A stretch of 64,000 nt of DNA from Ypsolopha sequella (taxonomy: Eukaryota; Arthropoda; Insecta; Lepidoptera; Ypsolophidae), in the NCBI GenBank assembly GCA_934047225.1, contig OW203992.1, positions 12,823,501 to 12,887,500 of the forward strand, written 5' to 3'. Below, piece after piece: positions 20,001 through 27,340 of this stretch. The position numbers and the translations under genes were made by a program. Position 1 is the stretch's first letter. Each line of letters starts with the position of its first letter. Under the pieces are notes generated by a model. It did not search any database and was not told where the DNA came from. It worked only from the letters and a program-made list of their open reading frames with translations.

Positions 20001-22926
20001 TGAGCAGATGCAGTACGCGAAGAATCTGCTCAAACTAATCGTGCAACTCATCATCATCACCACACTGGCTGGCTACCTGCTCACCGAGAAGCTGGGGCCG
20101 TGGCTGCTGACACAGAAAGAGAAGACAGACAGTGAAAATGGTGAGAGTTCATTTAAAAGTTGGAATCTGCTTTAACAACCCACATTTTTCTAAGAATTTC
20201 CTTATTCTTTGCGGGGTCCTATCATTTTCCCAGTGTCATACGAAAATGAATCTATTGATAAAGTGATTTCTTTTAAACGGTATGTTGAAAAATTACGATT
20301 ATAACATATATTGTTTGTAAAACTACAAAGAACAACTTTATCTAAGGAAGTTATTTTCGCTTATTAGAAACTGCATTAAAATATTGTTCAAATTCAGGCT
20401 GTTTTTAGACAAAATTTATGTAAAATTGGTTATTTCTTTGAAACCTCTCATGTTATGTATATGGTTGTAATAGTTAAAATGCAAGGAAAATATTGCTTGG
20501 AAAAATCATTTATGGAATTGTTTTTTCCATCCATCCATGTGAAAAGTATTATTTTCTCATATTTTGCACTATCCGGAGACACAGCGACTTCGTAAAGCAG
20601 TGCGCGCTGATATGAACATTATTTTAATATAGTTTTCGATATTTATACCGACACAGGTCGACTCAAGATCGTTGGCGGCTACCTTAAGGCCCTTAATACC
20701 GCCAAATGGGTACTTTCTAAAGCCTACTCCTCTTTTATGGCCAGACCAAAAATATTGAAAAAATGTATTATGGATTATCAACTCTAGGACAACATATGCA
20801 ACATTTTTCTTTTTCGTACCACCAAAATTTCGATATGAAAAATTGTTTCAACTGAATGGTGTTTTTTCGCTTGAATTTCTTACTGCTCCTGAGAGGTTTA
20901 GGTGATTTAATTCATTTATGCTTTGATAAATAGATAAACTTGATAGCTATAAATATAACATAGAATTATTCAATCAAACAATGACGCCCATGTGAAAAGT
21001 ATTATTTTCTCCTATTTTGCCCTTTCAAGGACGCAGCGAGCGTCGTAACAGCCACCACGCAATGTACACTGATTTAAACGTTATTTCAATGTCGTTTCCG
21101 TCGATATTCATACAGACAAACCTCGAGCTGCTAATTTGGCGACGGTAATCGCCTTAAGGACGGACGGACGTTATGAGTGCAGCAACTCACTTGTGGGCGT
21201 GATCAAATGTATTTTCATTTCATTGCGTGTCACGTGTCAATAAGTTTTCTCTTTCTTTGTTTTTATATTTGTAGAGTGTTTAGCGGAATATTGCAACTTA
21301 TTATACACCTGGTGTAAATAGACTCCTATCTTTAAATGAAACCACAAATTTTACTGATTACATTTAACAACTTTGCCATAGAAACATAGCTGTGAACAAA
21401 ATTTGGACCTGCCCATACACAGAGCTTTTTTTTTCCCGGATTTTAATTCTTCATACATACAGTAAGGTTTCTAAAGTTAGAATGGAGAAAAGAACAATTT
21501 TGTTACAGTGCGCGGGTATATGTTTGTATCAAAGATTTCAAAAGTTAAGATGAGCCCTGGCACCTAAAATATATTGCATTGTTTTTAAATCCGTGCGTTA
21601 ACATAATGCCGACGCGCGCACACTTATGAGAGCGCAATCTGTTTACCTACGGTCAGCAAACTGATCAGACTACTAAAGTTGTTAACATGATTAACTTTAA
21701 GTGCACTTAAGGCTTCCGACTATCGCTGTGTTCAGATGGACACTGATTCCAAACGTGTGAGCGTCACCCATTTAAAGGTGGAAATATTTTGGTGCTGTCA
21801 TAGTACGGTAAGGGCTTATCTTTACTTTTGAAATCTTTGGTTTGTATGGGATAGTTAAAATATGATCAGCAGAGCATTTTGTTTAATTTATAGATAGCAG
21901 TCAATTTACACCCGGTATACTGATAATTATAAACTCGTTTTATAATGCTGTTAATAAAGGATAGCGCGTTGCGTTGCGCAGGTCAGTATGAGGAAAATCT
22001 AAACTACGAGTATAGGGATAGAGAAATGACAGTGGGCATATTCGATCCAAAAAAGATATCATATTTATATTTAATTTGCAAAAAAAAAGATATCATATGT
22101 ACATACGAATATGTATACTAAGTAAAATACTAATAATATTATATATATATGTTTATATTATGATATATGATTATAATACTCATTTATTAATTACACTCAA
22201 GACAGTTGATGGTGAATTTTGTTACTTCTTGATGAAACGCAAATCATGACTGTAATTAGATGTCTGATGATGCCTGAAGATGTCGTTTAAACGTTGAAAC
22301 AGGTAGCAAACTTTTAATGGATAATATGAATTATGAATTATTATAATTTGTAGAACTGAGTAGCAAGGATTTTTATTTACGGTCATAATAGAGGTCTTAA
22401 GAGCCGTTTAGCAGCTGGATTGTGGAAAACCACCTTTTTTCTAATTTATCGAAATAGAACACTTAAATTCAAAATTTGCTCATTAGCTACTCAACACAAC
22501 CTATGTATTGTGTAAACTGCCATCGCAAAATTTCCATTGGTTTCTGTAAATTTTAAAGTTTAAATTTTTGCACAATCCGCCTGCTAAACGTCTCTAAAGG
22601 TAAATCTATTGTGTTCTCACTATAGCTAAAACATCCACAAGTTGATGATGGACTTCTGCAAAGTAATGCTTATTTAATTAAAATAAGTTAAAGAAAGGGT
22701 AAACATAAAATCTTGAACGAAAAGCTCAGAATTAATGACTGTGAAGGAAGCAAGCGTCCGGTCGAAGCCCTAAAAGTTTACCTGGGCAAATACGTTGGTT
22801 ATTTCTTTCGTATCATAGTGATTAATTATATCTTATCGTAACGATTCATCATTTTCAGATCCACCAGTGCAGAGAAGGAAATCTATCAATAACGGAGTAC
22901 AACATGAAAACACTTGCAAGACATAG
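1919..22926 (+). CDS. NHA-type cation/proton antiporter (SLC9B/CPA2 family), 3' seven exons
   Basis: This is a multi-exon membrane antiporter gene, partial at its 5' end. Coding exons are 1919-2088, 8000-8211, 9783-9954, 12389-12543, 14750-14908, 19951-20140 and 22859-22926. They total 1126 nt: one base completing a codon from an unseen upstream exon, then 374 codons and TAG. All introns are GT-AG with matching phases (1, 0, 1, 0, 0, 1). The product is highly hydrophobic with about nine membrane segments. Family landmarks are the LLLGFPWLWG loop (residues 48-57), the ion-binding helix around Asp100, the LIGWGGTG segment (178-185), LEPMVFAYTG (223-232), and WVPKSIVEAVLGP with Lys285. CPA2 antiporters normally swap Na+ (or Li+/K+) for H+ across plasma or organelle membranes; insect members are known from epithelia such as Malpighian tubules. 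Asp-Thr replaces the usual Asp-Asp pair, so the transported ion is uncertain. The cytosolic tail is short and polar. Confidence 0.9.
2165..2470 (-). repeat. dispersed repeat with inverted partner at 63270-63515
   Basis: The sequence around TTGAAATATCAGATATTTT, CGTGTCAGGTGACGTCACG and TTTGATTGCCAATAACTTCG is matched in reverse complement at 63270-63515 (GACGTCATCTGACACGA, ACGAAGTTATTGGCAATCAAAG). The class is unknown. The block includes a palindromic TGACGTCA-like core. Confidence 0.65.
2566..2774. repeat. foldback element with tRNA-like B-box in each arm
   Basis: A near-perfect inverted repeat of about 209 bp. The arms start AATTAACATTATATC and mirror at GATATAATGTTAATT. Toward the centre lies CCCGGGTTCGAATCCCGG, the T-loop/B-box of a tRNA gene, and the left arm carries its complement. 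The tip is CGCTTATCGCCCGGTAAGCG. A two-armed SINE fusion or Pol III-derived foldback is likely; it is not an intact tRNA because no D-arm or acceptor stem can be folded. Confidence 0.8.
2775..2845 (+). repeat. GATAAATCGCCAAGTGTT repeat block
   Basis: A short block CTCCTTGCGATGGATAAG, CGCCAAGTGTTCAAA and ATAGAAATTAATTTCTGTC. Related copies occur at 34258-34325, 49328-49375, 51045-51080 (inverted) and 59262-59310. It appears to be the end of a larger repeat family. Confidence 0.6.
3637..3903 (-). other. open frame of unknown nature in the large second visible intron
   Basis: A minus-strand open frame of 88 codons lies in a locally G+C-richer patch. The peptide contains SDADSTAASAECLPSSERPTPSIDYLERRK-type polar sequence with no motif I recognise. 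AATAAA on the minus strand overlaps the stop codon region, and an AG acceptor-like TTACAG precedes part of the frame, so a terminal exon of a minus-strand gene is conceivable. An old coding fragment of a mobile element is equally possible. Confidence 0.15.
4983..5045 (+). repeat. tRNA-derived remnant (possible SINE head)
   Basis: GCGGTTCAAGTCCCGC forms a 4-bp T-stem around a B-box-like loop (GGTTCAAGTCC). Upstream, CGATAAGCAGAACTG sits at the expected distance of an anticodon-arm relic. No complete cloverleaf can be drawn. Confidence 0.3.
6318..6676 (-). mobile_element. RTE-type non-LTR retrotransposon 3' fragment, copy 1
   Basis: Read on the minus strand it encodes REWQSPGKAYVQQWMN then a stop, followed by TGATGGATG. 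This matches the end of RTE-class endonuclease/reverse-transcriptase proteins (…W..LGEAYVQQW…). The remaining 300 bp (blocks CACGCTGGGCAGGCG, CGGTCCCAGGCA, GAGCCCGGCATCAGCTCT) is shared with 47465-47810. Confidence 0.6.
6763..7056 (+). repeat. CCGGCCAAGTGCGAG-family element, short copy
   Basis: It begins AAACCGGCCAAGTGCGAG, then GGACTCGCGCACGAAGGG. It contains a (CAGA)n-rich tract (GACAGACAGACAGACAGAC) and ends GGGTACGGAACCCTAAAAA. This repeat is very common in moth genomes (established). Its class is not decided here. Confidence 0.85.
7420..7910. mobile_element. foldback/MITE just upstream of an antiporter exon
   Basis: Arms of about 45 bp: ATTCCAAGAGTCGAAGTATA and AACAAAATACTCG at 7430-7477, mirrored at 7864-7903. 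The element is about 490 bp and non-coding, and it ends about 90 nt before the exon at 8000. Confidence 0.7.
8000..8211 (+). CDS. NHA antiporter exon carrying the ion-binding motif
   Basis: The acceptor is a T-run followed by TTGACAG (ending 7999); the donor is GTGAGT at 8212, phase 0. It encodes residues 57-127. The first helix reads GILLGSIYASVSCAVVMP; NHA relatives usually have Ser-Pro-Ala-Val here, but this protein has Ser-Cys-Ala-Val. The second helix holds the core transport motif, CTAGGIDTALSVGVYG, with Asp100 followed by Thr101 where CPA2 antiporters normally carry a second aspartate. A potential N-glycosylation site (NET, Asn120) follows in a loop, then TYKIVK. The exon sits about 90 nt after a foldback element that fills the end of the preceding intron. 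Confidence 0.92.
8400..8545. repeat. core of the CGCACAACTTA-family foldback
   Basis: TTTTCTGGAAAATTTGTGTTATTTT and AAATAACACAACTTTGCTAGAAAAG mirror each other. They match the middle of the larger element at 43364-43672 (GCTTTTCTAGCTAATTTG, ACACAACTTTGCTAGAAAAA). A poly-G run of about 11 lies just upstream near 8308. Confidence 0.5.
8546..8974. other. intronic stretch without recognised content
   Basis: Unique-looking A+T-rich sequence with no exon, RNA gene or clear repeat visible. A small palindrome, CCTTTTGTAAAG...AAAGGCTTTG, is near 8720-8765. Confidence 0.3.
8975..9640 (-). pseudogene. chimeric non-LTR retrotransposon remnant (RTE-like segment joined to RNase H-type tail)
   Basis: Read on the minus strand from about 9640. 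The frame contains RCGLKEDVVTRIEKG then MLRWFGHVEK, a motif typical of the C-terminal part of RTE-type reverse transcriptases. A frameshift follows, then RAWMTRLMGVEEAKEVCQDR (the usual 'R.W.....A.DR..W' tail). From about 9400 the reading frame becomes LTGHYRLNIHLSIM, then a Cys/His-type stretch (SSPHCGEEETSKYYLGEC) and LKYLEYSDILRFIYK, which is the end of the RNase H domain in Jockey-type elements. The last part (9134-8975) reads PKLPAMGIGRNSSKWRANHL and a Ser run from a GAT microsatellite. Stops and frame changes show it is dead. It lies antisense inside an antiporter intron. Confidence 0.65.
9783..9954 (+). CDS. NHA antiporter exon
   Basis: The acceptor is TATGTTCCAG (ending 9782); the donor is GTGAGT at 9955, phase 1. 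It encodes residues 128-184 plus the first base of Gly185. Two helices are visible: AALTLFAGVGLGVTWGSLAK and, after the hydrophilic loop FVPHRDDAYVTEL, VLFVLVGGLFGNFLTSLIGWGG. The FVPHR junction and the Gly-rich second helix fit the CPA2 middle region. Codon use is G+C-rich at third positions, in contrast to the A+T-rich introns, which helped pick out the exon. Confidence 0.92.
9955..12388. other. antiporter intron, mostly unresolved
   Basis: No exon is visible. AACCTTTCATTTGATAACCATG (10411-10432) recurs as AACCCTTTCATTTGATAGCCATG at 10747-10769. CTAATGGCTCAGTGGTATG at 10711-10729 looks like a tRNA A-box remnant. Near 10990-11040 the + frame reads WEKIATVDRDAWRDLCQ, faintly like an RTE tail, but too short to call. 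The open frame at 12085-12312 (minus) has no recognisable motif. Confidence 0.35.
12389..12543 (+). CDS. NHA antiporter exon
   Basis: The acceptor is CTGAACAG (ending 12388); the donor is GTGACA at 12544, a weaker site, phase 0. It encodes the end of Gly185 and residues 186-236. GVAVLACNATAAMHW continues the previous helix region, a hydrophilic loop SREGWPLNKNPAATAYR follows, then VIWSALEPMVFAYTGTYFE. The 'Trp...Glu-Pro...Phe' helix matches the discontinuous helix of NHA proteins, in which an acidic residue near its end (here Glu236) is usual. Asn193 is in an N-A-T context, but it probably lies in or beside a membrane helix and so may not be glycosylated. Confidence 0.92.
13126..13296. repeat. 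near-perfect 171-nt hairpin (foldback MITE)
   Basis: Two 69-nt arms (13126-13194 and 13228-13296) separated by a 33-nt loop. The arms begin GTAGCCTAAGCAT and contain TTACCGTTTTATTACGG and CGTTCACGTAAAATTTCGTA. Only a few mismatches are visible. The open frame spanning it is an artefact. Confidence 0.9.
13350..13742 (+). repeat. CCGGCCAAG-family element, right half
   Basis: Shares with the long copy at 55826-56766 (opposite orientation) the blocks TTTTCGGTCCACCGGTTTTGG, AAGGAGGGGGGACATA and the final GACGGACGGACGGACAA then TACGGAACCCTAAAAAG. It lacks the left end. Confidence 0.75.
14268..14358. repeat. small palindrome GAGACATTGGGACACGAG
   Basis: GAGACATTGGGACACGAGTGC at 14271-14292 is mirrored at 14334-14357 (GCACGAGTGTCCCAATGTCTC). 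A related end occurs at 42583-42612 without its partner. Confidence 0.7.
14359..14749. other. end of intron, no recognised content
   Basis: Nothing seen apart from A- and T-runs. A short imperfect direct repeat, AACTAGTTTTAACTGGTTTTAACC, is at 14579-14601. Confidence 0.3.
14750..14908 (+). CDS. NHA antiporter exon
   Basis: The acceptor is CAAATTGCAG (ending 14749); the donor is GTGAGC at 14909, phase 0. It encodes 53 residues (237-289). IDKSTGDTM is a short loop, then LLGLGILVVCLCVRLVATWL is a strong membrane helix with Arg259 inside it. The loop CWDFTHREKLY follows, then YMCCTWVPKSIVE, which begins the helix carrying the conserved lysine (Lys285) that in the fold lies near the ion-binding site. 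The conserved 'REKL...W.PK' pattern is a diagnostic feature of the family. Confidence 0.92.
15085..15350 (+). repeat. dispersed repeat R2a (partner at 31918-32185)
   Basis: Collinear blocks: CATATTTTATTAGGTGTGTG..., GAAATTTTGTTAGCTATTTTAG, CTGAATCCGCCCCTCTCGCACTG and TTTTTCGCTTTGAGTGACAG. The matching copy has CGAATCCGTCCCTCTCGCACTG. Non-coding; class unknown. Confidence 0.65.
15723..16042. mobile_element. inverted-repeat element
   Basis: The arm TTCGACCAAAATAAAATAAA then TGGACGG (15734-15760) is mirrored by CCGTCCATTTATTTTATTTTGG then TCGAA (16009-16034). The roughly 250-bp interior has no coding signal. Possibly a MITE; no target duplication was made out. Confidence 0.6.
16495..16655 (+). 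repeat. copy of the GTTTAGCAG MITE (full copy at 22401-22606)
   Basis: Shares CGGTTTAGCAGATTGTG, TAAATTCAAAATTTACTCA and AACTGCCAT-like blocks with 22403-22560. The right end is missing. Confidence 0.6.
17198..18054. mobile_element. hAT-type non-autonomous transposon (857 bp)
   Basis: Terminal inverted repeats begin TAGAGATGAAACGGATA and end TATCCGTTTCATCTCTA, and an exact 8-bp target duplication, CTCTGGAT, flanks it (17190-17197 and 18055-18062). This is the hAT superfamily signature (8-bp duplication, ends of the TAGNG type). Both subterminal regions are dense in TATCCGG / GGTATCC motifs (about 17211-17308 and 17952-18031), as expected of transposase-binding arrays. No transposase is encoded. 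Confidence 0.95.
17505..17756. mobile_element. GTGTAAATAGACT-family element nested in the hAT MITE
   Basis: The arm AACAGGTATCTTTTAATAAA (from 17522) mirrors TTTCATTTAAAGATACCTGTC (to about 17738), and CATACTGAACAACTTTTCC mirrors TTTGTTCAGTATGAACAG. The family also occurs at 21303-21920, 37489-37713 and 61521-61900. Confidence 0.65.
18790..19200. mobile_element. MITE with TTAA-flanked inverted ends
   Basis: The ends are CTTAAGGGGCTGCACTATGC and (complement of the right end) CTTAAGGGGCTCCACAATGC. Both ends abut TTAA, which suggests a piggyBac-like TTAA target (inference). A sister copy at 55663-56930 lost the exact TTAA ends and carries another repeat inserted near its middle. Confidence 0.75.
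19206..19360 (+). repeat. dispersed repeat R3a (partner at 38700-38830)
   Basis: Shared blocks: GTCATTGAACCTTGGTCCTGA with TCATCGAACCTTGATACTGA, and TTACCGAGTCTTCAGTA in both. Non-coding. Confidence 0.5.
19361..19950. other. end of intron, no recognised content
   Basis: The sequence is A+T-rich. The 63-codon open frame at 19564-19755 has no recognisable motif and no flanking splice sites in register, so I do not call it coding. Confidence 0.3.
19951..20140 (+). CDS. NHA antiporter exon (last membrane helix)
   Basis: The acceptor is TTTATCTCCCAG (ending 19950); the donor is GTGAGA at 20141, phase 1. It encodes residues 290-352 plus the first base of Asp353. AVLGPLAINTL completes the conserved 'PK..V.A.LGP' helix. 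A loop with acidic residues follows (TGDDEQMQYAKN), then the final helix LLKLIVQLIIITTLAGYLL, and the start of the cytosolic tail TEKLGPWLLTQKEKTDSEN. The tail marks the end of the transport domain. Confidence 0.92.
20225..20700 (+). repeat. dispersed repeat R1b
   Basis: Collinear with 686-1150 (see there): TTTTAAACGGTATGTTG, AGAACAACTTTATCTAAGG, GGTTATTTCTTTGAAACC and GCGCGCTGATATGAACATTATTT. It lies just inside the last intron of the antiporter gene. Confidence 0.7.
20985..21160 (+). repeat. dispersed repeat R1c, 3' part only
   Basis: CCCATGTGAAAAGTATTATTTTCTCC and ACGTTATTTCAATGTCG match the end of R1a and R1b. The copy at 57838-57990 is closest (CAGCGA..GTCGTAACAGCCA shared). Confidence 0.6.
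21303..21920. mobile_element. GTGTAAATAGACT-family element, longest copy
   Basis: It begins ATACACCTGGTGTAAATAG and ends TTTACACCCGGTATAC, mirrored. TTTAAATGAAACCACAAAT follows the left end, as in the copies at 37489 and 61521. The interior has no coding frame. Confidence 0.6.
22401..22606. mobile_element. MITE with GTTTAGCAG inverted ends
   Basis: The ends GAGCCGTTTAGCAGCTGGATTG and (complement) GAGACGTTTAGCAGGCGGATTG are mirrored over about 22 bp. A partial sister is at 16495-16655. Confidence 0.7.
22859..22926 (+). CDS. NHA antiporter terminal coding exon
   Basis: The acceptor is TCATTTTCAG (ending 22858). Two bases complete Asp353, then 21 residues of polar tail (PPVQRRKSINNG onward) precede TAG at 22924. 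The tail has RRKS (358-361), which resembles a basophilic kinase site (inference from pattern only). The match of phase to the previous exon and the immediate in-frame stop support it as the last coding exon. The short length lowers certainty a little: an alternative last exon cannot be ruled out without transcript data. Confidence 0.8.
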
Positions 22927-23420
22927 TGTTACTAGTTAATAGTTACTTTAGGTATTAACGTATATTTTTACCTATAGAGCTCAATATTTTATATCTTAAT
23001 ATATTATTGAGGATTAAACATGTTTATTGCAAAACGGCACACCTAAATAATAATAATTTTTGATCGTCGGTCTGGTCGGCTATCCCGATCAAAAATAGTT
23101 ATTGAGGTGAGCCATTTTGTAATTATCATTTGATATCTTATAGTCAATGGTAGCATTAAATCTCTAATAGAATCCTTTAAGTAAATTCGCATAGACAATA
23201 GTAAGAAGCCCACTTCTTAAATATTTTCCTAGATATACAATTAGTTATCAACACAGGTATTAAATTTATTCTTTATTAAATACTACCTTCTACCCACGAC
23301 TATATATGCGTGGACCTCCTTATGCGTAAAACAGTGAATATAGTGCCATCTAGTTGTTCATCATCACCATCATCATCATCATCGTTATCATAATAAATAA
23401 ATTTTGCCTTGTATGTAATA
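22927..23420 (+). other. probable 3' UTR of the antiporter gene with two candidate poly(A) signals
   Basis: ATTAAA at 23013-23018 lies about 87 nt after the stop. A canonical AATAAA at 23392-23397 is followed by T/GT-rich sequence (TTGTATGTAATATTTTGTG). A short inverted repeat, TTTTTGATCG...CGATCAAAAA, occurs at 23059-23096, and a CATCATCAT microsatellite at about 23359-23382. Which end is used is unknown. Confidence 0.45.
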
Positions 23421-23699
23421 TTTTGTGATATATTCAAGTATTTTCTGTCTCTATTTATAGTGCACCGTTACTTTATTTTCTTATAGTTTCTTCTCTTCCA
23501 CTAAATTTTACTGGAAGCTCGCATCTGTACATTCTTTTTATTGTAAATAATGTTTGAAATGCCATATTTCTCGTACAAATTTTACACAACTGTTTGAAAG
23601 CGTATTTTTTTTTAATTTTCATTACATTAATTACGGAGAAAAGGGGGAAATGCGGTTTTTGCATTTTTTCAAAGATTTCGTTTCGTTTCGTTTTTTTTC

Positions 23700-23830
23700 A
23701 AAGAAAACTAAATAATTTGGGCAAGTGCGACCCCTGTGACAGACGGACGGGCGGACAGAAAGACAGACAGACAGTTGAGGCTTAGTAATAGGGTCCCTTT
23801 TGGCACCCTTCGGGTGTACGGAACCTTACC
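23700..23830 (+). repeat. CCGGCCAAG-family relic
   Basis: GGCAAGTGCGACCCC, then GACAGACGGACGGGCGGACAG, AGGCTTAGTAATAGGGTCCC and GGTGTACGGAACC. Truncated at the left. Confidence 0.7.
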
Positions 23831-24140
23831 AATACGTCAAGAAAATTACTTTAGGCAAGTACCACTAGTGAACTTGAGTCATTTATGGATAACTAAAGTA
23901 ATCAGTTTTTTGGCGAATATATGTACGTAAGAAACTACTAAACATTTTAGAATAAATCACCGAAGTACAAAACAACATGTCTAAAAAAAATTTTCATTTT
24001 TTAAAGTGCTACTTATTTTACTAACAATAGACTATTTAATAAAAATTATTAATGTTGAAATGGTATTATTTTGGTAGTAATATCGAATTTTATGTTTATT
24101 TGTCCTATTATACTAACTATATAATGTTGATACAAAAATC

Positions 24141-24331
24141 TAGTACAGATGTTATATCCTACGAAGTCTACATGGCTATGGTTGTAGTAGGGACGTGTAA
24201 AGATGCGCGTGTTTTGTGTGCGTTTCGCGTTTTGTAAGCGCTCCTGAGGTTACGCACACCAGAAAAAGTGCGTGTGCATGCACTACTACAACTATAGGTA
24301 AATAGACTTCGTAGAATAAAAAATCTGTACT
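24141..24331. repeat. foldback repeat
   Basis: CTAGTACAGATGTTATATCC, CTACGAAGTCTAC and GGTTGTAGTAG are mirrored at 24283-24331 (CTACTACAACTATAGG, AGACTTCGTAGAATAAAAAA, CTGTACTAG). Confidence 0.7.
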
Positions 24332-24561
24332 AGTTGTTTGCTTTTTAAAGTTAAATTCTCTAGAACCTACTCGTAGTCATTGATTTTTCTTGAGATTAAA
24401 TATCAGATGTCTAAATGGATGGAAAATTGAAACACATTTTCGTTTCTGTTCAATTTAATTTACCCAGAAGCACTGCGATAGAATGATGCATTCACTGCGA
24501 GAAAATGGAAAAATTATTTAAATGCTGGCAGCAAGAAAATGAACTGTGACGGTTGGTTTGT

Positions 24562-24660
24562 AGGGTTCCGTATGCGAAGGGGAACAGGGGCCACATTAAC
24601 TGTCTTTGTGACTCTGCTGTCCGTCTGTCCGTCCGTACGTATGTCACGTGTCTCTAGCTT
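24562..24660 (-). repeat. CCGGCCAAG-family relic, reverse
   Basis: AGGGTTCCGTATGCGAAGGG and TGTCCGTCTGTCCGTCCGTACG match the right end of the family in complement. The rest is lost. Confidence 0.65.
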
Positions 24661-26137
24661 GTAGAAGGAAAGAGTAACAGACCTAAAGATAGTTTGTGAA
24701 CAATGTTGACGCAAAACCCAATAATGAATTAGAAGTAAAGAATTTTAGGTAGTGTCCCATATATGAAAAAGGAGCCTAAAATATATTTTTTTTCTTCACT
24801 TTGGCAAGTGGGGTGTTATTGTCTAAAGTCTATTGAGTAAAGTAAAAATATTTTTTTGTTCAAATGTATCTGTTTTAGGGCATTTTTGTTACGGAGTCTA
24901 TCTCAAAAACAAAACTAGTTAAAATTTGGAATTTCTGTATACATATTATAAACCATATACTGTATTTATATAAACTGTGTGCTGTATTTAAACAACAAAT
25001 ACTGATATTTAATCAAAAATAATTATGGAACGAGTAATTAGTGACCAACTTAATTTTGCAACTTCGTTTTGTTTTATAGGTAAATTTAAGAAACGAAACT
25101 ACATTATTACTTTGTTAAAATTTTATTTATGTCTACTAACTTATTAAAATGCTACGGAACTCTCAGATCGCGAGAACTACTCACATTTGATCAAGTTTTT
25201 CTACGAGCAATATTGTAAATAAATTGTGTTTTTAATAAATGTGCTTTGAAATAAATCGTTTTTATTTATTTCAGTATTTCCAATACGTCAATCCTTTTCT
25301 TTTTTTTTTTGATATTCTCATTATAATTATGTTATAGCTACGAAGAAAATAATAGTTTTAATTTTCGATACATACCCGACTAAGAAATAAAAGTATCATA
25401 AAAAACAACCTGTATAGATAACTAAAAAGATTTATTTATTTATTTAGGAACACCAACAAGAAATACAATAAACTGAAATGGAATAATCTTAAAAGTTAAA
25501 TAGCTATTTGTTTTCTTAATTAAAGGCATCCAGTTAAGACAATCATGGAAAATTCTTATACTAATAGGAGCATTTACTAGTCGTATATTCTATAAAATGT
25601 GAAATTAAAACTAGGTTAACAATTCTGTTAAACAATTTTATACTTCGTGTTTATTTGTGCGTGTAGTTTCTTTAGCTAAGTATTTAGTGACAGAGGACTT
25701 GAAGGTGTACAGCTAAGGCACACCTTGATTTTAACGAGAAAAACTAAACGTTTTAATCACTTTTTTTTTTAATAAAAATAGTTATATTTTCATAAATTCT
25801 TGTTATTATTTAATCTACGTTGAAACAGTCGTTAGGTTAATTAATAAATTACCTGCAGTATTTAAAAATATTGGACTGGTTATCGAATAAAAATAATATT
25901 TTATTTGAGAAAACAAACCCGGGTGTCAAATTACACTCCCTTCTACAAAACTACTTTTACATAAAATATAATAAAATAATGATGTTGATTTCGTTTTTGT
26001 GTAGGCATTTATCGACCCTTCCAATTTTTTTTAAACCATTCATTTTATAGTACGCATTTGACCTGAGTCTGGTTTGGAGTTTATTTGTTGACTTCTTGTT
26101 TTTGATCTCAAAGTAAAATGTATGATAATTTTTTATA

Positions 26138-26600
26138 ACTGATTCGATCACGTAGTAAAGAGTCTATGTTTACAAACGAAACTCTCTTTTGTTCTCTGAT
26201 TTGATCCTGTGCCAAAGTGTCTTTGGCGAGGCCGAAGGCTTAACCACGTTTCTAGCTGAGATAATTTTTTGGTAACTGATTCGACTCCGACTAAAGAATC
26301 TACGGCGAGGCCGAAGGCCAAGCTAGGTTCCCGAACGAAACTTTTTCTTGTTCTCTGAGTTGATCCTCTTCTAAGGTATCTTGGAATTATTTCTTGACCT
26401 CTTGTTTGACCCCAGGTGAAGTGTCTTTGGCGAGGGCGAAGGTCGTGCCGCATTTCCAACCGGAATTATTTGTATAACTGATTCGATCAAGTAGTAAATA
26501 ATCTACATTTACGAACGAAACTCTCTTGATTTAATTCTGTACTAAAGTGTACTTGGCGTGGCCGAAGGCCGAGCCGCGTTTCTGAACAAAATTATTCCTA
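26138..26600 (+). repeat. degenerate higher-order tandem repeat (GCGAGGCCGAAGGC)
   Basis: The block GGCGAGGCCGAAGGC recurs at about 26225, 26304, 26430 and 26553 with variants. TAACTGATTCGAT occurs near 26138, 26273 and 26476, so the larger unit is about 337 bp with sub-units of 80-130 bp. GAACGAAACTCTCTT also recurs. The minus-strand open frame at 26148-26459 is produced by this repeat. Confidence 0.7.
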
Positions 26601-26619
26601 ATTCCAATACAAAGTTTCA

Positions 26620-27340
26620 TCTCTTTTTTTACGACCCAGGGGATGATTTTCCAATAACGCTGTAAAACATCTTTCTTAATTTTTTGTCAAAATCCTAAAT
26701 AATTATTTTCATCGTTTTTACAACAAAACCACTTAAGAGATGATTTTAGAAAAACGCTGAACCCCTTCATTTTTAATTTCTTACCAAAAAAACTTGGTAC
26801 CAATTTTCATGGTTTTCATGGTAACAAATTTTCACCCCTTTTTTTTTCTTTATAGGGGGGATGATTTTTCAAAAACTCTGAATCACGTCATTCTTTATTT
26901 TCAATCAAAAGGCTTTATACCAATTTTCTTGCTTTTAACTACAAAACTAACAAAATTCCCATACAAACTTTCATCCACTGTTTTGCTCCTTTTGGGGATG
27001 AATTTCGTAAAATCCTTTCTTAATGTGCGTCCGCATTTTAAATGTAACCTACTGTTAAAATTTCATGTTCCTAAGTCTAGTTGTTAGGGCTGTGATGCTT
27101 GATGTTGAGTCAGTCAGGGCTTGTAATTTCATATATTAGATTTTTAAAAAGACTGATACACATAATTTTTAATTTTAAACCAAAACACCACTTTTCACTT
27201 AGGATATGATTTTCTAAAAATTCCAAGACATCAATCCAAGTTTTCAACCAGAAGGCTAAATCTACCAAAATAACAGAGTCCGATACAAATTTTCATTCCC
27301 TGTTTTACTGGGTTGGTTAAAGGGTTGATTTTCGAAAAAT
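26620..27340 (+). repeat. degenerate tandem array of 'GGGGATGATTTT' units
   Basis: Repeated variants of GATGATTTTCCAAAAACGCTG (near 26642, 26740, 26868, 26995, 27206, 27319), each followed by TTTCTTAATTTT-like and CAAAAT...TACCAATTTTCAT-like text. TTGAGTCAGTCAGGGC occurs near 27104. I know this kind of array from other insect genomes as a dispersed repeat; its class is uncertain. Confidence 0.55.

Larger units (their letters stand above)
23421..26130. other. downstream intergenic region, repeat-poor and A+T-rich
   Basis: No gene is visible. It holds a CCGGCCAAG-family relic at 23700-23830, a reverse relic at 24562-24660 and a foldback at 24141-24331. The rest, including 24700-25950, shows no recognisable feature. 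Confidence 0.4.

Noticed and set aside
22860..23100. Palindrome TTTTTGATCG…CGATCAAAAA as a bacterial-type terminator
   Set aside because: The context is a eukaryotic 3' UTR; a rho-independent terminator makes no sense here.
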